In this document: positions 9,810-22,226 of the stretch, one piece after another | Layout of the letters: each line of letters begins with the position of its first letter | Position numbering within the stretch: position 1 is the stretch's first letter | Assembly: GCF_023091745.1 (NCBI RefSeq) | Contig: NC_068913.1 | Coordinates: forward strand, 17,688,001 to 17,752,000 | Length of the DNA stretch: 64,000 nucleotides | Reading direction: 5' to 3' | From: Budorcas taxicolor | Lineage: Eukaryota > Chordata > Mammalia > Artiodactyla > Bovidae | Position numbers and translations under genes: made by a program | Notes under the pieces: model-generated | Seen by the model: only the letters and a program-made list of their open reading frames with translations | Told to the model about the DNA's origin: nothing | Database searches by the model: none

Positions 9810-11108
9810 AAATATCACTAGTAAAGTAAAAAGCTGTTTGCAAATCGGAGTTTCTCACTTATCTGAGCACCACCATCTCCTTTTAAAGCAAAGAAATCCC
9901 GTGTTGCTGCACCAGTAGTACTCGCTAAAGTAAAAGAAACCTTGTTAGACCAAGTAAAAATTATTGCAGGCTCGCTGTAATCAAGAGCACACTTTATGGA
10001 GTTTGAAAGAGGAAGTGGTGCAATGGAAGATAGCTGACATACACTGTGTCTTCAGACATGGGTGCTTCTTTATTGCTAGGTTAAATTTCAGAATTTAGAG
10101 TCTAGATTTTCCCTTTCACTTTTTTAAAATCAGTGTGCAAAAAGAGAAAAATCTGTCTGCCTTGTCTCTATGCTTGTCACTACAGTCCAGCCTGTGCCAG
10201 GCTTTAAGGAAAAGCCTTTTGCCTTGGCAAGGATACACCAAAATGGTTTCTAAGCTTATGGAAAGTAAAGGAAGAGTTTTGCAGTAAAATGTAAGATTTT
10301 TTTTTTTTTTTAAGGTGGAGTGGTACAATGTGAAAGTTTTTTTTGTTTGAATTAAAGAATGAAATGTGAAAACTTGTTGGTTCTGTGTGTATATAATGTT
10401 TGTCTTCTAGTGCCATTAGTATAAGGCAGGCTCCTGTGATTGGTTTAAACTTTACATTTAAGAGTGCAAAATTTTGGAGGACTTGTGATCATTGACAGCT
10501 GAGGAGATTAGAAAGCATGGTATGGTGATGGCTGTAAATCCATGGACTGGCGCACATTTATCACTGATAAATGTGTTGGATGGGCATAGTGAGTGAACAG
10601 GAGGACCATGTTGCTCTCAATAAGTGGTGTTTGTTAGAGCACTGTGTCCAGGCCATGGGACTGAAGAAATCAGGGGCAAAATAAGCAAAAAGAAAAAAAT
10701 CTGAAGAGCTGGCTGAGAAGCTTTAATAAATTCTAAAACCAAGGATGCCCTGAAGTAAGTCGCTAAAGGGTGAAGATGATTACTGAGAAATGGAACAGTG
10801 GCCTTTTGTGCCCGAGACTAGGGAAGTGACCACCCCGATTTGGTGTTGTTGGACTTCTCTGTGGTGGATGGCCCAAAAATGAGCTGCTCAGAGGAGTTGA
10901 GAATCACAGTGAAAATGGATCTGAAGTGAGTATTATTGGAGACTGTTGATGAAGGAAGTGACAGAAGATCTGACTTTTCCTGGCTTACAGGAAAAGGGAC
11001 GTTTATCGGCTCTTCTGTGCAGATGGTGATGAGTTAGGCTGACCTTAGGCGTGCCCTGATTCAGGTTCTAAAGAGGGCCCAGGATCTTTGTCTTTGCATG
11101 TCCCCCTT
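9810..11108. other. Single-copy stretch without recognised gene
   Basis: Mostly unique sequence. It contains a T run (10297-10311) that splits a chance minus-strand open frame. I see no splice-bounded exon, no known repeat family, and no coding frame with protein-like composition. Confidence 0.5.
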
Positions 11109-11256
11109 GTGTGTGAAAGTGTGAGTCGCTCAGTCATGTGTGACTCTGCAACCCCATGGACTATAGCCTGCCAGGCTCCTCCGTCCATGGAATTCTCAGG
11201 CAAGAATACTGCAGTGGATAGCCATTTCCTTCTCCAGGGGATCTTCCTGACCCAGA
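11109..11256 (-). mobile_element. Bov-tA SINE, partial
   Basis: Minus-strand copy with GTGAGTCGCTCAGTCATG, AACCCCATGGACTATAGCC and GCCATTTCCTTCTCCAGGG in order. It is cut off before the tRNA-derived head (ends near GACCCAG). It forms the start of the long open frame 11088-11735, which is therefore not a gene. Confidence 0.9.
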
Positions 11257-12300
11257 GCCTGGCCTTCTGGCTGGCTGTCCCTCCTCCAGTGGCAGGATGT
11301 CCCCAGCAGTCTGACGCCTGTTCTCTGACATGTGTTTTGGTCACCATTATCTCCATCCTAAGGGTTGCCTTCCCACTCCTCAGGGTGTCTTTTAGTGAAC
11401 TAATTGCTCATGTTAATGTTGAATTGACCAATCTTTTCCCCTTTTGCTTAACGCTTTCTGGATCTGTGCAAGTAATCTTTGCCTCCTTTAAGATCAAAGT
11501 AGCATTCTCTTTATGTTCTCTTTTAGTCACTGTTGTTTTACCAATCATGATAATACAGAGCAATAGTCTGCTCAGAATGTTTTTAAAGTTTCTGGATGAT
11601 TCTACAGTGTGGCCAGGGTTTAGGATCACTGGCTTGAATGATGCTGAGTCTTCCCAAAACTCCTGGATGCAGCCACAGAGTGGGGTCCCTGCTCACCCAG
11701 AAGAGATGACCAGTTTGATGGAACACCCATGTTGATCTATTTTGTGGCAATCTAAATATGCATAAAATCTTTTTGTTTTAAACAAACAGGATTTTGCCTT
11801 TCTCTGAGAGGTGAGTTGCTGCTTTTGCTAAGAGGTGGGCAATGGGGATGTGTCCGTGGTTAGCAAGTGGAGGACAGTCAGTGGTCTCTTCAGTGTGCCA
11901 TCTTGGATTCTGAGACCTTGAGACACTGCAGGACTCCTTGAGCCTTTGATTTGGACATCGTTGCACATATAAGGAGGTATCCAAGATGCGTGAGAACAGT
12001 TATTTCAGATGGTGCTCTGTATTCACTTTTTAGAATGTTTCCATCTAATCCTTTCCCCCAAAGAAAAATTCCCCTTGGAGTTGCTTCTGTTATTATTTGT
12101 ATTCGTTTCTGAACCTTGGCAACCATGTGGACATAGTACAGGTGCTTTTGTGAGAGTGAGCTCTAAAGTTCTTTGCACTGTGCGAGAAGGGGAAATACCC
12201 ACTACCAAAGCAAACTGCTTTAAAAGGAATGAAACATGGTTTGGAGCCAGATGTCACTTAGGTAACATTTTTTGGAAGGTGCTTTGATTACAGAGGCTTG
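11257..12300. other. Single-copy stretch without recognised gene
   Basis: No repeat family or supported exon recognised. Open frames here (11257-11735 plus, 11890-12126 minus, 12009-12287 plus) lack start context, splice support or recognisable domains. Confidence 0.45.
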
Positions 12301-12424
12301 TGTGCTCAGTTGCTCAGTCGTGTCTGACTCTTTGCGACCCCATGGGTTGTAGCCTTCCCGGCTCTCCTGTCCACGGAACTTTGCAGGCAGGAATACTGGA
12401 GTGGGTTGCCATTTCCTACTCCAG
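12301..12424 (-). mobile_element. Bov-tA SINE, partial
   Basis: Minus-strand 3' half of a Bov-tA: GCTCAGTCGTGTCTGACTC to TGCCATTTCCTACTCCAG. The tRNA-like head is missing. Confidence 0.9.
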
Positions 12425-12479
12425 TCTATTTTACAGGTATTTGCTAATTATAATTTTGGATTGACAGGAAGGGAGCAAC

Positions 12480-12690
12480 ACAGTGATTATGTGTCTGGCT
12501 CTGGCTAGAATCCTCCCTCCACCGCTTGCTAAAGTCCTTTAACCTTTTTGAAATGAAGATGACGGTCATCTTTACCTCATAGGCATTGTGTGGGTTAAAC
12601 AGAAAATGTAGAAAATGCAGATGAAGCTCAAAGCTCTCAATGCCTGGGGTGTAGTACGTGCTCACTAAATCGTCATTATTCCCTTGGTTC
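12480..12690 (+). repeat. MIR-type ancient SINE
   Basis: Old diverged SINE text with the MIR order of signals: AAATGAAGATGACGGTCATC, TACCTCATAGGCATTGTGTG, and GTAGTACGTGCTCACTAAA at the end. MIR is inactive and shared across mammals. Edges are approximate. Confidence 0.65.
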
Positions 12691-13091
12691 TGCCTCCGTC
12701 ACCCTTGCAAAGACTGCAGCAGTCTGTTATGTTTTATCCTCTTTGCTCATGGCCCCTCACAGTGGGAGGATTGGGGAGGGGCACTCTAAAATCAACACGC
12801 AAAAGTTGAGGGGAGGATCTGGAGTGTGAATTATGTACAAAAAAATTTTTTAAGTATGTTTGAGTAGTTGGATTTTTGTTGTGGTGGTTTTTGTTATCTT
12901 ATTTTGAGAACCAGAGATGACTTCTCTTCCTTGGTCTCACATAGCTTATGTCAGTGGTCTTGAGCTCCTCAACATCTGCCTAGTTTTTATATCTCTGTGC
13001 TGCATTTTAATAGTGAATATCTCAAATGATGAACGTGTAAGAGATATCCTAATGCATCTTTTCCTATCTTGAAATTTTATTATGTTAAATT

Positions 13092-13567
13092 AAGCAAAGG
13101 TCCTTCTGGTCAAAGCTATGGTTCTACCAGTAGTCGTGTATGGATGTGAGAGTTAGATGATAAAGAAAACTGAGCACCAAAGAATTGATGCTTTTGAACT
13201 GTGTTGTTGGAGAAGACTCTTGAGTGTCGCTTGGACTGCAAGGAGATCCAACCAGTCCATTATAAAGGAGATAGATCAGTCCTGGGTGTTCATTGGAAGG
13301 ACTGATGTTGAAGCCGAAACTCCAATACTTTGGCCACCTCATGCAAAGAGCTGACTCATTTGAAAAGACCCTGATGCTTGGAAGGATTGAAGGCTGAGAA
13401 GGGGACGGCAGAAGATGAGATGGTTGGATGGCATCACCGACTTAAAGGACGTGTGTTTGAATAAGCTCCAAGAGTTGATGATGGACAGGGGAGCCTGGCG
13501 TGCTGCAGTCCATGGGGTCACAAAGAGTTGGACATGACTCAGCGATTGAACTGAACTGAACTGAAGC
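13092..13567 (+). mobile_element. BovB LINE 3' end fragment
   Basis: A 475-base plus-strand BovB piece starts at GCAAAGGTCCTTCTGGTC, includes the decayed GTATGGATGTGAGAGTTAG block, and ends with the tail ACTGAACTGAACTGAAG. It encodes only the extreme C-terminal part of the BovB polyprotein, in broken frames. Confidence 0.93.
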
Positions 13568-13739
13568 TTGATGAAAATTATGAAGCATAATATGAGCATC
13601 CATGGGTCTGCCACCAGCTTTTAGAAGCAAAACATAATGGATGGCTACCATGAAAGCTGCCTGTGTACCTGGCAACCCCCATAGAAGTCACCACTCAGTC
13701 CCCTGTCTTATACTTCTACCCATATGCTATGTAATTCCA

Positions 13740-14090
13740 AATTATATGTTGTATTGCTTTGCTTGTTTTGAAAGTTTATAGAAGTACTGTCATTTTATTT
13801 GTATTCTGCTGCAATTTGCTTTTACTAGTCAGTGTTGTATTTGTCAGATTCGTCCTTGTTGATATTTATTTGACCCATTCCTTTTAACCACTGTATAGTA
13901 TTTCTTTGCTTGAAGATACCATAATTCATTTACCCCTTCTCTTCACAGCAGGCATTTACAGCCTCTCTCACAGACAGTGCTGCCATCAACGTTTCTGTAC
14001 AGGTTTTGCTTCACAGAACTTTGCACCTTTAGTTTCGTTTTGTTGATTTTTATACAAGAGATGAATTCTTTTTAGCCACATTTTTGGGTC
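13740..14090 (-). repeat. Ancient L1 fragment
   Basis: On the plus strand the text follows the reverse of old L1 3' sequences: ACCACTGTATAGTATTTC, ATAATTCATTTACCCCTTC, then TGCTGCCATCAACGTTTC. It is strongly diverged, and the subfamily was not assigned. Confidence 0.5.
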
Positions 14091-14109
14091 TCAGTGTTTT
14101 CATCATAAA

Positions 14110-14531
14110 GATAGTAAGATTGAACTACAGACACTAACTACTAACTTATGATGGTTCAACTTAAGATTTTTCAACTTTACAATGGTGAGATATGTATTCA
14201 AAGGAACAATACTTTGAATATTGAATTTTGATCTTTTCCTGGGCTAGCAATATACAGTATGATCATTAGGGTAAACAGCTGATGCACTGAGAACCATTCT
14301 GTTTTTAACTTTCAGTACAGTCTTCAGTAAATGACAGAAGATATTCAATACTTTATTGTCAAATAGAATTTGTGTTAGAGAATTTTGCCCAACTGTAGGC
14401 AAAATAAGTGTTCTGAGCACATTTAAGTTGGGCTATGCTGAGCTATGAGGTTCCGTAGGTTAAGTGTATTAAATGCATTTATGACTTAGGATAGTTTTTA
14501 ATTAACCCCATTGTAAGTTGAGGAAGACTTA
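14110..14531. repeat. Ancient interspersed repeat with inverted ends
   Basis: A recognisable old mammalian repeat. The left part has CTTATGATGGTTCAACTTA, the middle TTTTGCCCAACTGTAGGC, the right CCCCATTGTAAGTTGAGG. The left and right texts are imperfect reverse complements, as in a DNA transposon. The family name is not certain. Confidence 0.45.
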
Positions 14532-14810
14532 TCTTTTATATCATTTCTAGCTCAAAATTTCATTTGTATGTAGGTTGTGTGACCTGGGTAGTATGAATTG
14601 TTGGGTTTTGTTCTTAGGATAATGTCACAGTTCTGGTAGTGTATCTCTTCAAGTCATTCTGCAAGATGTGGATTTCACTTTCCCGTTTGGTACATTTTTG
14701 AGGACAAAAATACATGCAGTATTAGAACTGTTCATTAAGTATGATGACAGAAAACACTAAACTTGTTCCCCCTGATTTTGCTTGTCTTTCTTAGAATTTA
14801 TCGTAACTGC

Positions 14811-15017
14811 GTGTGCTTGCTCAGTCTCTCAGGCCTGTCTGACGGTCACCCCACAGACTGTAGCCCGCCAGGCTCCTCTGTCCATGAGATTCTCCAGGCA
14901 AGACTACTGGAGTGGGTTGCCATTTCCTCCTCCAGGGGATCTTCCCAACCCAGGGACTGAACCCATGTCTCCTGCATTGCAGGCAGATTCTTTACCACTG
15001 CACCACCCGAGAAGTCC
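14811..15017 (-). mobile_element. Bov-tA SINE, near complete
   Basis: Minus-strand element from GTGTGCTTGCTCAGTCTC to the tRNA-derived head (CAGGCAGATTCTTTACCACTG, ending GAGAAGTCC). The head contains the degenerate RNA polymerase III promoter boxes of the tRNA-Glu-like part. Confidence 0.92.
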
Positions 15018-15557
15018 ATAATTAGAATAAGCATACGTATATACCTGTGTGAAGTAGGCTGTCTGCTTCTGCTCGATCAGTCTCTTCTGGCCTCAGTCTA
15101 GATTAAAACTCTGTTTCTCTGCTTATTCTACAAAGGGTTCCAGTCACATTGAGCATTTTGTGTCTATTGTTTAAGTTTGGTTGAAATTTATAGGGTCACA
15201 GCATTTTCTTGCTCCCTTTGGCTTTCTCTCTCTTTTTCGTCTTATTTAAATGAAAGCCTAATGTAAGATAATTAGTAGGTAAAGTACTGTAATGAGGAAA
15301 AAAGTACCAGAAAATCTGAAACAGTGAGAGATTAAGCATGACTGAAAGACCTGGAATGGATTCTTAGAAGGAAGGGGAATTCAAGCTGGGCCTTAAAGAG
15401 TGAAGACCTTAAAGGTCTGTGACAAGGAGGAGGAATGAGAACCCTCTGGATTAGCCCAGTTAGTGATCACCGATTACCAACACCAAAGCCTCTAACGTGA
15501 CTACACAGAACAAAAGAACCACTCAGCTCTGCCCAGATTTCTGGCCCTCAAGTATGT
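15018..15557. other. Gene-free stretch
   Basis: Unique or highly decayed sequence. Around 15360-15480 the purine-rich text (GGGCCTTAAAGAGTGAAG) hints at an old L2-type repeat. No gene seen. Confidence 0.4.
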
Positions 15558-15569
15558 GAGGTGTGAAAA

Positions 15570-15747
15570 GTGAAAGTCGCTCAATCATGTCCAACTCTTG
15601 TGACCCCATGGACTATACAGTTCATGGAATTCCCCAGGCCGGAGCACTGGAGTGGGTAGCCTTTCCCTTTGCAGGATCTTCCTAACCCAGTGATCAAACC
15701 CAGGTCTGAGATCCGCATTGCAGTCAGATTCTTTATCTGCTGAGCCA
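15570..15747 (-). mobile_element. Bov-tA SINE with 12-base target duplication
   Basis: Minus-strand copy from GTGAAAGTCGCTCAATCATG to CTGCTGAGCCA. GAGGTGTGAAAA is present on both sides (15558-15569 and 15748-15759), a perfect target-site duplication. Its central part is shortened relative to full copies. Confidence 0.93.
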
Positions 15748-15759
15748 GAGGTGTGAAAA

Positions 15760-16928
15760 CAAACAGTCATTTTTCAACTCATAAGTTTCGGATAGCTTGT
15801 TATACACCAATAAATAAGAGAAAAGCGACCAAAGCCAAGAAGGGGGAATCCTTTTTTTTGGATGCTTGCTGAAGACAATACTTAGTCATGCAAAACCTCT
15901 CCCCCAAATATAATGCTTAGTGTAATTTAGAACTTCTAGCAGGAGGACTGAGTTTGGAGAGAATTCCAAGCAGAAGAAATGAGCTGAGATAGCAGGGAAG
16001 GGAAGGAAGGACGGGATGTGTGTAAAGCGCAGCCCTGGATGTAGAGGACCTCTTGTGGATTAGCGGAGGGTAGGAAGGAAGGTTAGGGTGTGGTCACAAA
16101 GGGCTTTGATGTGAGGTTGAAAAGACTGTATGACATAGAGCCCCTGAAGAATTTTTGGAAAGAGAAGTCATATTAGTAGGACTCTACTTCTGGACTCAAA
16201 TGTGGAGAAATTAGGTATCCGTTTGGAAGCTATTGTAGCAAGATGTTACGTGAGTCTGATTTGTGAAACCTGGAAAGTAGATGAAAGACGTTTTGGGCTT
16301 CCATTAACCCACTCAGTGCATTCTGGGAATTTAAAAGTTGCTCCTTCTTTAAGACCTTTTATTTCCATCTCGTAGAAAATTGTTGTGATATGTTTATTTA
16401 GTTGGAATAAGACCCTTGACTGCCACCTACTGGGAACTGAAGTCTGTACATCCCCAGTGTGAATGCTCCTCCCCCTAGCTGTGACACTCTTGTGCAGTAC
16501 ACGACCTGTACAACCATGCCTATGACAATCATGAGCAGTTGGACTTGGTAAATTATTATATTATTTTTCAGAAGGAAAAAGAAAAAAAATCAACTCTGGA
16601 TTTTAGGGGAGTTGGTAATACAATTAATAGAACCGAAACTTACTCTTAGCAAATATGTTGACAAAGCAAAATTATTCTAAACATAAATAATTCAAGATGT
16701 TAATAATTTTGTTCATTGATCACTTAACTTTGCATTTATTCAGTAAGAATTTTATTATCTTCTAGAGTCTCAGCTTGCCAACCTTTTGTGACATCTGAGA
16801 ATGTTGACAAATTCGTCTTTCTTTCTGGGTTCCTATCTGTCTTACCTTTCGGGTTCTGTAAGTCCCTCTCCTGTTATCTTTCCTTTCTTCCCTGATCAAT
16901 GATTTTTCTCAGATTTCCTTTGTTCTTT
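15760..16928. other. Gene-free stretch with probable L2 fragment
   Basis: From about 15940 to 16200 the text (AATTCCAAGCAGAAGAAATG, then AAAGGGCTTTGATGTGAGG) matches the pattern of an old L2-type repeat. The remainder is AT-rich without a supported gene. Confidence 0.4.
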
Positions 16929-17145
16929 GTGCCAAGTCGCTTCAGTCGTGTCTGACTCTTTGCAATTCTATGGACTGTAGTCTGCCAAGCTCCTCTGTCC
17001 ATGGGACTCTCCAGGCAAGAATACTGGAGTGGGTTGCCATGCCCTCCTCTAGGGGACCTTCCCGCCCCAGGAATCGAGCCCAAGTCTCTTGCTTCTTCTG
17101 CACTGGCAGGAAGGTTCTTTACCGCTAGCACTGCCTTGGAAGCCC
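16929..17145 (-). mobile_element. Bov-tA SINE, near complete
   Basis: Minus-strand copy with AAGTCGCTTCAGTCGTGTC, GTTGCCATGCCCTCCTCT, and the tRNA-like head ending GCCTTGGAAGCCC. TCCTTTG occurs close to both ends and may be a short target-site duplication. Confidence 0.9.
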
Positions 17146-18717
17146 TCAATCTCCTTTGCACGCCCTCTTTTCTCAGGTTTCCATTCTTGTACCTTTGTGT
17201 ACAGTGGGTGCACGCTATTCCTTGAATTACATGGTCTTTGGAATTTCAGTTTCAGGTTGACCAGGGGACTGAGTCATAGGCACCAGGGACTAAGGGTGTG
17301 CCAGAATTTGGAATGTAGAAACCTACCCTAAATATACTTCCTTGTTTTAGGATCCATTTTCTACACAATGGGTCACTCTTTATTGGGGAATTCCTGTACT
17401 GTTGATCTGTTCATCATTGTTTAGCAGTGGCATACCAGGAGAACAAATTATTTATACTGGCTGTCTCATAAGGGTGTGTCTAACTCAGACTGTACTTTCA
17501 AATAAAATAAGCTTGCCCAGCTTTTAGCTTGGGAAGGATAAAAAGTTACTTAAACATGAATTGAGATTTTTTTTTTTGTAAGTACAAAAGTGAAGCACTA
17601 AGTAAGATCACATTTAAATATTTTCATTTGCAGTTACTTGCCAACATTCTTACCACCACCGCCATCACCTCTTCCCACCCATTCACCTGGGTTTCTTTTG
17701 CTTTCATTTTTCACGGGGTGTGTGTATCAAGGAAAACCCAAGAACTTTGCTTTTTTCTGGTACAGCCTCGCACACATTTATTGTGGAGCTGCTTTGTGCA
17801 AAGTGCTATGGGCGACTTCACAGAAGATACAGAGGTTTCAGATTGCTTCTGCCCTTTAGGAGAGCCTGGCTTAATGGGCGAAGGAGACTCATGTGTAACT
17901 GCTCCAGGGCAGATGATGACAAGGGTCTTAATGTAGTGCAGACAGAGCCAGGATTCCCTGTGTAAACATCGCTCTAAGTCCGAGCCACATACACGGACTT
18001 GCCATATTTCTTTTCTAAACTGCACATTTAACTCTTAGCTCTCTGGGTTGGATTGGAATGTGTTTCTTGGAAGATTCTGGAGTCAAAACTGCACTATGAT
18101 AATTAGGCTAACTGAAAATACATTTGAGTAACATTAATTTTAGAAGACTTTTTAAATGCATTTGTCGGCACTGTCAAAAGAAGCTAGACAGAACTAGACA
18201 GATCCTAAGTAAACAAGGATATAAAACAGGAGTTCTGTGTTTATGTAAGCCTAGCATTTAGGAAATAAATATCCTGAAATTCACTAGTCAAGTTATATTT
18301 TAAAATATGTTTTGAACCCAAGGAAGAAGTTATAAAACAGCATAAATAAATAAAATAAAGAGAATAAATACAACTCTCATAAATATAATGAGGTAGTATT
18401 TCAAATATTGACTGGATCATTACTATTTAAGGTGTCTTTTATTAAAAGTGAGGACATTTTTATAATTATTAGGGAACCAAAGACATTTGGATTTTTTAAA
18501 TGTAAATACATTTAAGATTTGAAATTTAAACAAATGTTCCTTTTACCTCTTAAATAATTGTTGCTTCACTCTCAAAAAAAATGTTTGGATGAAATTGAAC
18601 CACATATACATAATGTACAAAAATAAATGCTACTAAAAATCATTTTAACTTTTGTTTAATTGGTCGTAAAATTAAGTATATGAGTTGTGTAAAAGTAAAC
18701 AGTTTAGGTTTACTGAT
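17146..18717. other. Gene-free stretch, AT-rich, with possible L2 piece
   Basis: About 17770-17950 contains ACACATTTATTGTGGAGCTG and GTGCAAAGTGCTATGGG, which follows the end pattern of L2. From 18100 to 18700 the DNA is very AT-rich and apparently single-copy. The two overlapping open frames at 17628-17936 and 17638-17859 have no splice or start support. Confidence 0.4.
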
Positions 18718-18731
18718 TTAATAACATGATG

Positions 18732-19008
18732 CTGCTGCTGCTGCTGCTAAGTCGCTTCAGTTGTGTCCGACTCTGTGCAACCCCATAGACGGCAGCCCAC
18801 CAGGCTCCCCCATCCCTGGGATTCTCCAGGCAAGAACACTGGAGTGGGTTGCCATTTCCTTCTGCAGTGCATGAAAATGAAAAGTGAAAGTGAAGTCACT
18901 TAGTTGTGTCCAACTGTTTGTGACCCCATGGACTGCAGCCCACCAGGCTCCTCTGTCCATGGGATTTTCCAGGCAAGAGTACTGGAGTGGGGTGCCATTG
19001 CCTTCTCC
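18732..19008 (-). mobile_element. Full-length Bov-A2 SINE with perfect target duplication
   Basis: A complete two-monomer minus-strand Bov-A2, beginning with the GCT-triplet end and containing the linker GAAAAGTGAAAGTGAAGTC. TTAATAACATGATG flanks it exactly at 18718-18731 and 19009-19022 (14 bases). The perfect duplication and good match to the family pattern suggest a fairly recent insertion. Confidence 0.97.
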
Positions 19009-19022
19009 TTAATAACATGATG

Positions 19023-22000
19023 ACTGACAACTTTCACCTAAATTCACTCTTCTTAAAAGATGAAATACAGCTTTCTCATGGAGGCATATTGCCTAATTTT
19101 CCTGTGCATTTTCATTAAAAATATAAAATCATAAATGAATACTATGTCAACCAAATTTACATAAGATAGTAAATTGGGAAGCATCTCAAATAGCAAAATA
19201 AGAGAAGTGGCACCAAGATACCTGAAAAGGTTTGGAAATATCCCAGGAAATAGTGAAATGCAGGCTAATACATCTAAGAGCAGATCATCTGAAATAGACA
19301 CTCAATGGGAGAAAATGCTTAGTAATGCTGAGAAGCAGCCTAGGTGATAGACAACAAAATGGGTGTGAGGTTGCAGTGGGCTGTGACAGGCACAAAGAAC
19401 CATTGCCATTTGGAATCATTTTGCAGACTCATTACAGGGAAGCAGAAAGCTCCCACCAACCTACAGTACAACCCACTAACAGCCAAGCCAGTAGCTCCCA
19501 GTATTTCAAATAATTTGGAAAATAAAAACTATAGTGCTTAGGATAGGGAAGAATGTGCTCAGTAAATATGACTTTTTAAAATAAAATGCCTTCTCTTTGG
19601 TCAAGTAATAAAGCAATATGAAGTGAGAGAATGGATATAAGCACCTTGCTGGAAGACAGATGTGTTTGGATTAGACTGAGCCCACGGACATCTGGAAATA
19701 ACGTGAACACTTTTATAGGCACTTCTCAGTATCTTAAAAGATGCACCTTAAGACAGTGTTGGGAGCTGGATCACTTGAGGTGAGTTTGGAGTTCACGAAG
19801 AACTCCATTAAGGAACAGTGCCAGGACCGACTGGAAGCAGTGTGCTTTAACAGGGAGATCATATTTCTACAGTTGTCTCTACCGGTCAGATAACTCTGCC
19901 TCACTGTTTACAATCTGTGGTTCAGTGTTTATGCTGTAGGACCATTCAGATGTTCTTGCCGGGGTACCCTGTCCTTTCTCTTAGCACCCGTTTTGATCCT
20001 GGTTTTGAATTTCTTTGATTGGGTACCTTTATCTCTGCCATTTTGAAAGCACTTCCTTCCCTAAATATACCTGCTATCCTGTCTTAGCACTGATCATATG
20101 TGTGTTTTAGCCACCACTGTCTACCACCGGTGGCACCTCTTTGCTCTCATTCTTACTATCATTAATAAGCACATCAAATCAGATGTTGTCTTGGCTTGTC
20201 ACACTTCAATTATTGAAGCCCTGTTCCTTGTCTTCCCTTCCCAAATCCTGCAGCTACACTGCTTTCCACGTTGGCTGGTGAGGACAGCATCTCAGTGCTC
20301 AAAACGCTCGAACTCTTTCTAACCCTCGCTCATATCCTGTCTCTCCCCACTTTACTCTCTATGTATCTGTTCCTTTTCCTCCAATAACCAAATTCTTACT
20401 CTGGCTTTGAGATCTTCCTCTAAAAAGATTCCTTCTGTTTGTAGCATAACATATCAATGCTTAATAATAATGATAATATATATATGATACTTAATAAATG
20501 ATATTTAATAAAATTACGCCACTGCCTCAAAAAACTATTGGTGACATATAAAAAACCTTTTAAGTTTCTATATTTTCTTACTTTAGATCTTATGAAAAGG
20601 GAATTAATTTTTAGTCAACTTAAAAATTTTTGTAGCTTAGTACTAAAGCCCTAAAAGTTGCCTTTCAAAATGGCAGGTTGTTCGGTCGTTGAATCTGTTA
20701 ACTTTCATCAAACCATCAGTCATGTCTTGAGTTCCATCTCTGTGTCACGATTGAGCTGGGCGTGCACAGAAGATGATGGCTGATCTGCGCTCTTTGGTCT
20801 TAAAAGGCTCACACTCTTGTTATGGGCAGTAGTTTTGGTTGGTGGACTGAGGAACCAACCTCGGTTGATTGGTTTAATTCACATGTTTAATACATATTTA
20901 TGGAGCTCTGACCCTCCGCTAGGGTCTGAGGATGCAATATGGGAAGCAGGACACATAAGATCCCTGCCTGCATGGGTTTCAGTCAGCTGGGGAGGCAGAC
21001 CATCAGAAAGTTAAATACAGTGGGAGGTTGAGAGGCACTGTCTACACAGGCATGCTTAACATAACAGGTGTTTGAGGAGGACTAGAAGGATGGTCGGGGG
21101 TGACTCTGGGGAAGAATATTGCAGAGCATAGGGGCTTGTAGAATTGGAAGAGGGGTGCTGTCAATTTACCGTAGATGGAGCTGGGAACCGGTGAGCCTGA
21201 CTGCTAGAGGAGAGAAGAGGGCCAGTAGCTAGAGGAACACCTGAGACTCTTACAGGCTTATCTAATAAGCACACAAGTCTAGCTGAAGGTGTAGAAATAA
21301 GATGGCCTATACAAGATTTTAGAAATAATTATCTTCCTTCTATGTTAAATGCCTAGCCAGGGTAGCATGTGTTGTGTGTGGGTGTGTGTAAGTGGTAGAA
21401 CAGTTCTCCTCAGTTGCAAGTTACTTTAATAATGGAATAATAATTTTAATCAGAATTAGCCCTCTGATCATTTGTTCAGCGTAGAATCTTATGTTACAAC
21501 CCCGATGTGCAAGAACCCAAATGTAGTAATTTTCTCATTGTAATAAAACTTTGACTACACCAGCTCATCAGGTTATAATAGTGCCTCCTTGCCCGTAAGC
21601 AGCAAACTTTACTTCTCTATTTATTCTTCCAGAATACATATGTAGTTTAATACAATTTAATTTTTTTTTTGCTACAAGTTATAGCTTATCACAGGCAAAC
21701 CCAATGACATACTACTTGTTACTTATATCTGCAGGCCAACAATTTATGCTAAGAAGTAAAACTTTTACTGTTTAACATTAATCTGATTAATAAACTGATA
21801 TTGCCTCTGGTCTCAAAGTCTGTCCTGAATAAAATAGGTCCTCATGCCATTTAAAAATAGTGTACCAGCTGCAAGTCCAGAAAACACTTGCTGTTGATCG
21901 CATAGTAAAAGAACCACCAAAACATTATAATTTATAGATTCATAACCACTTCTTGTTGAATTTATTCTTCTAAATGGTGCAGGTGCTGCTTTGGTGTAAA

Positions 22001-22215
22001 ACATACAAACCTCTTTAGGCAAACTACGGGTACTCTGATGTGCTTAATTTCTTCCCGTATCTTGTGAACTGGTTAGTGGTGAGGATAAGCTCAGTGCTTC
22101 ACTTAAAGCTCAAAGGTGTGATTGTTTTAAGGCTTACCTAATACTCCCTTTTTTCATGATTTAAATATGGATGTAATTTCCTACAGATGTATAATTGATC
22201 ATTTACTTAAGCTTT
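19023..22215. other. Long gene-free stretch with probable old L2 pieces
   Basis: 3.2 kb without SINEs or a supported gene. 20890-21250 resembles L2 (ATATTTATGGAGCTCTGACC, ATAAGATCCCTGCCTGCATG). 20460-20520 is a TA-rich low-complexity run, and 21370-21392 is an interrupted GT run. The rest appears single-copy. Confidence 0.42.
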
Positions 22216-22226
22216 GGACAGTTCAT

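Noticed and set aside
11088..11735. 215-codon plus-strand open frame
   Set aside because: It starts within a minus-strand Bov-tA and runs into unique DNA. No domain, no splice support.
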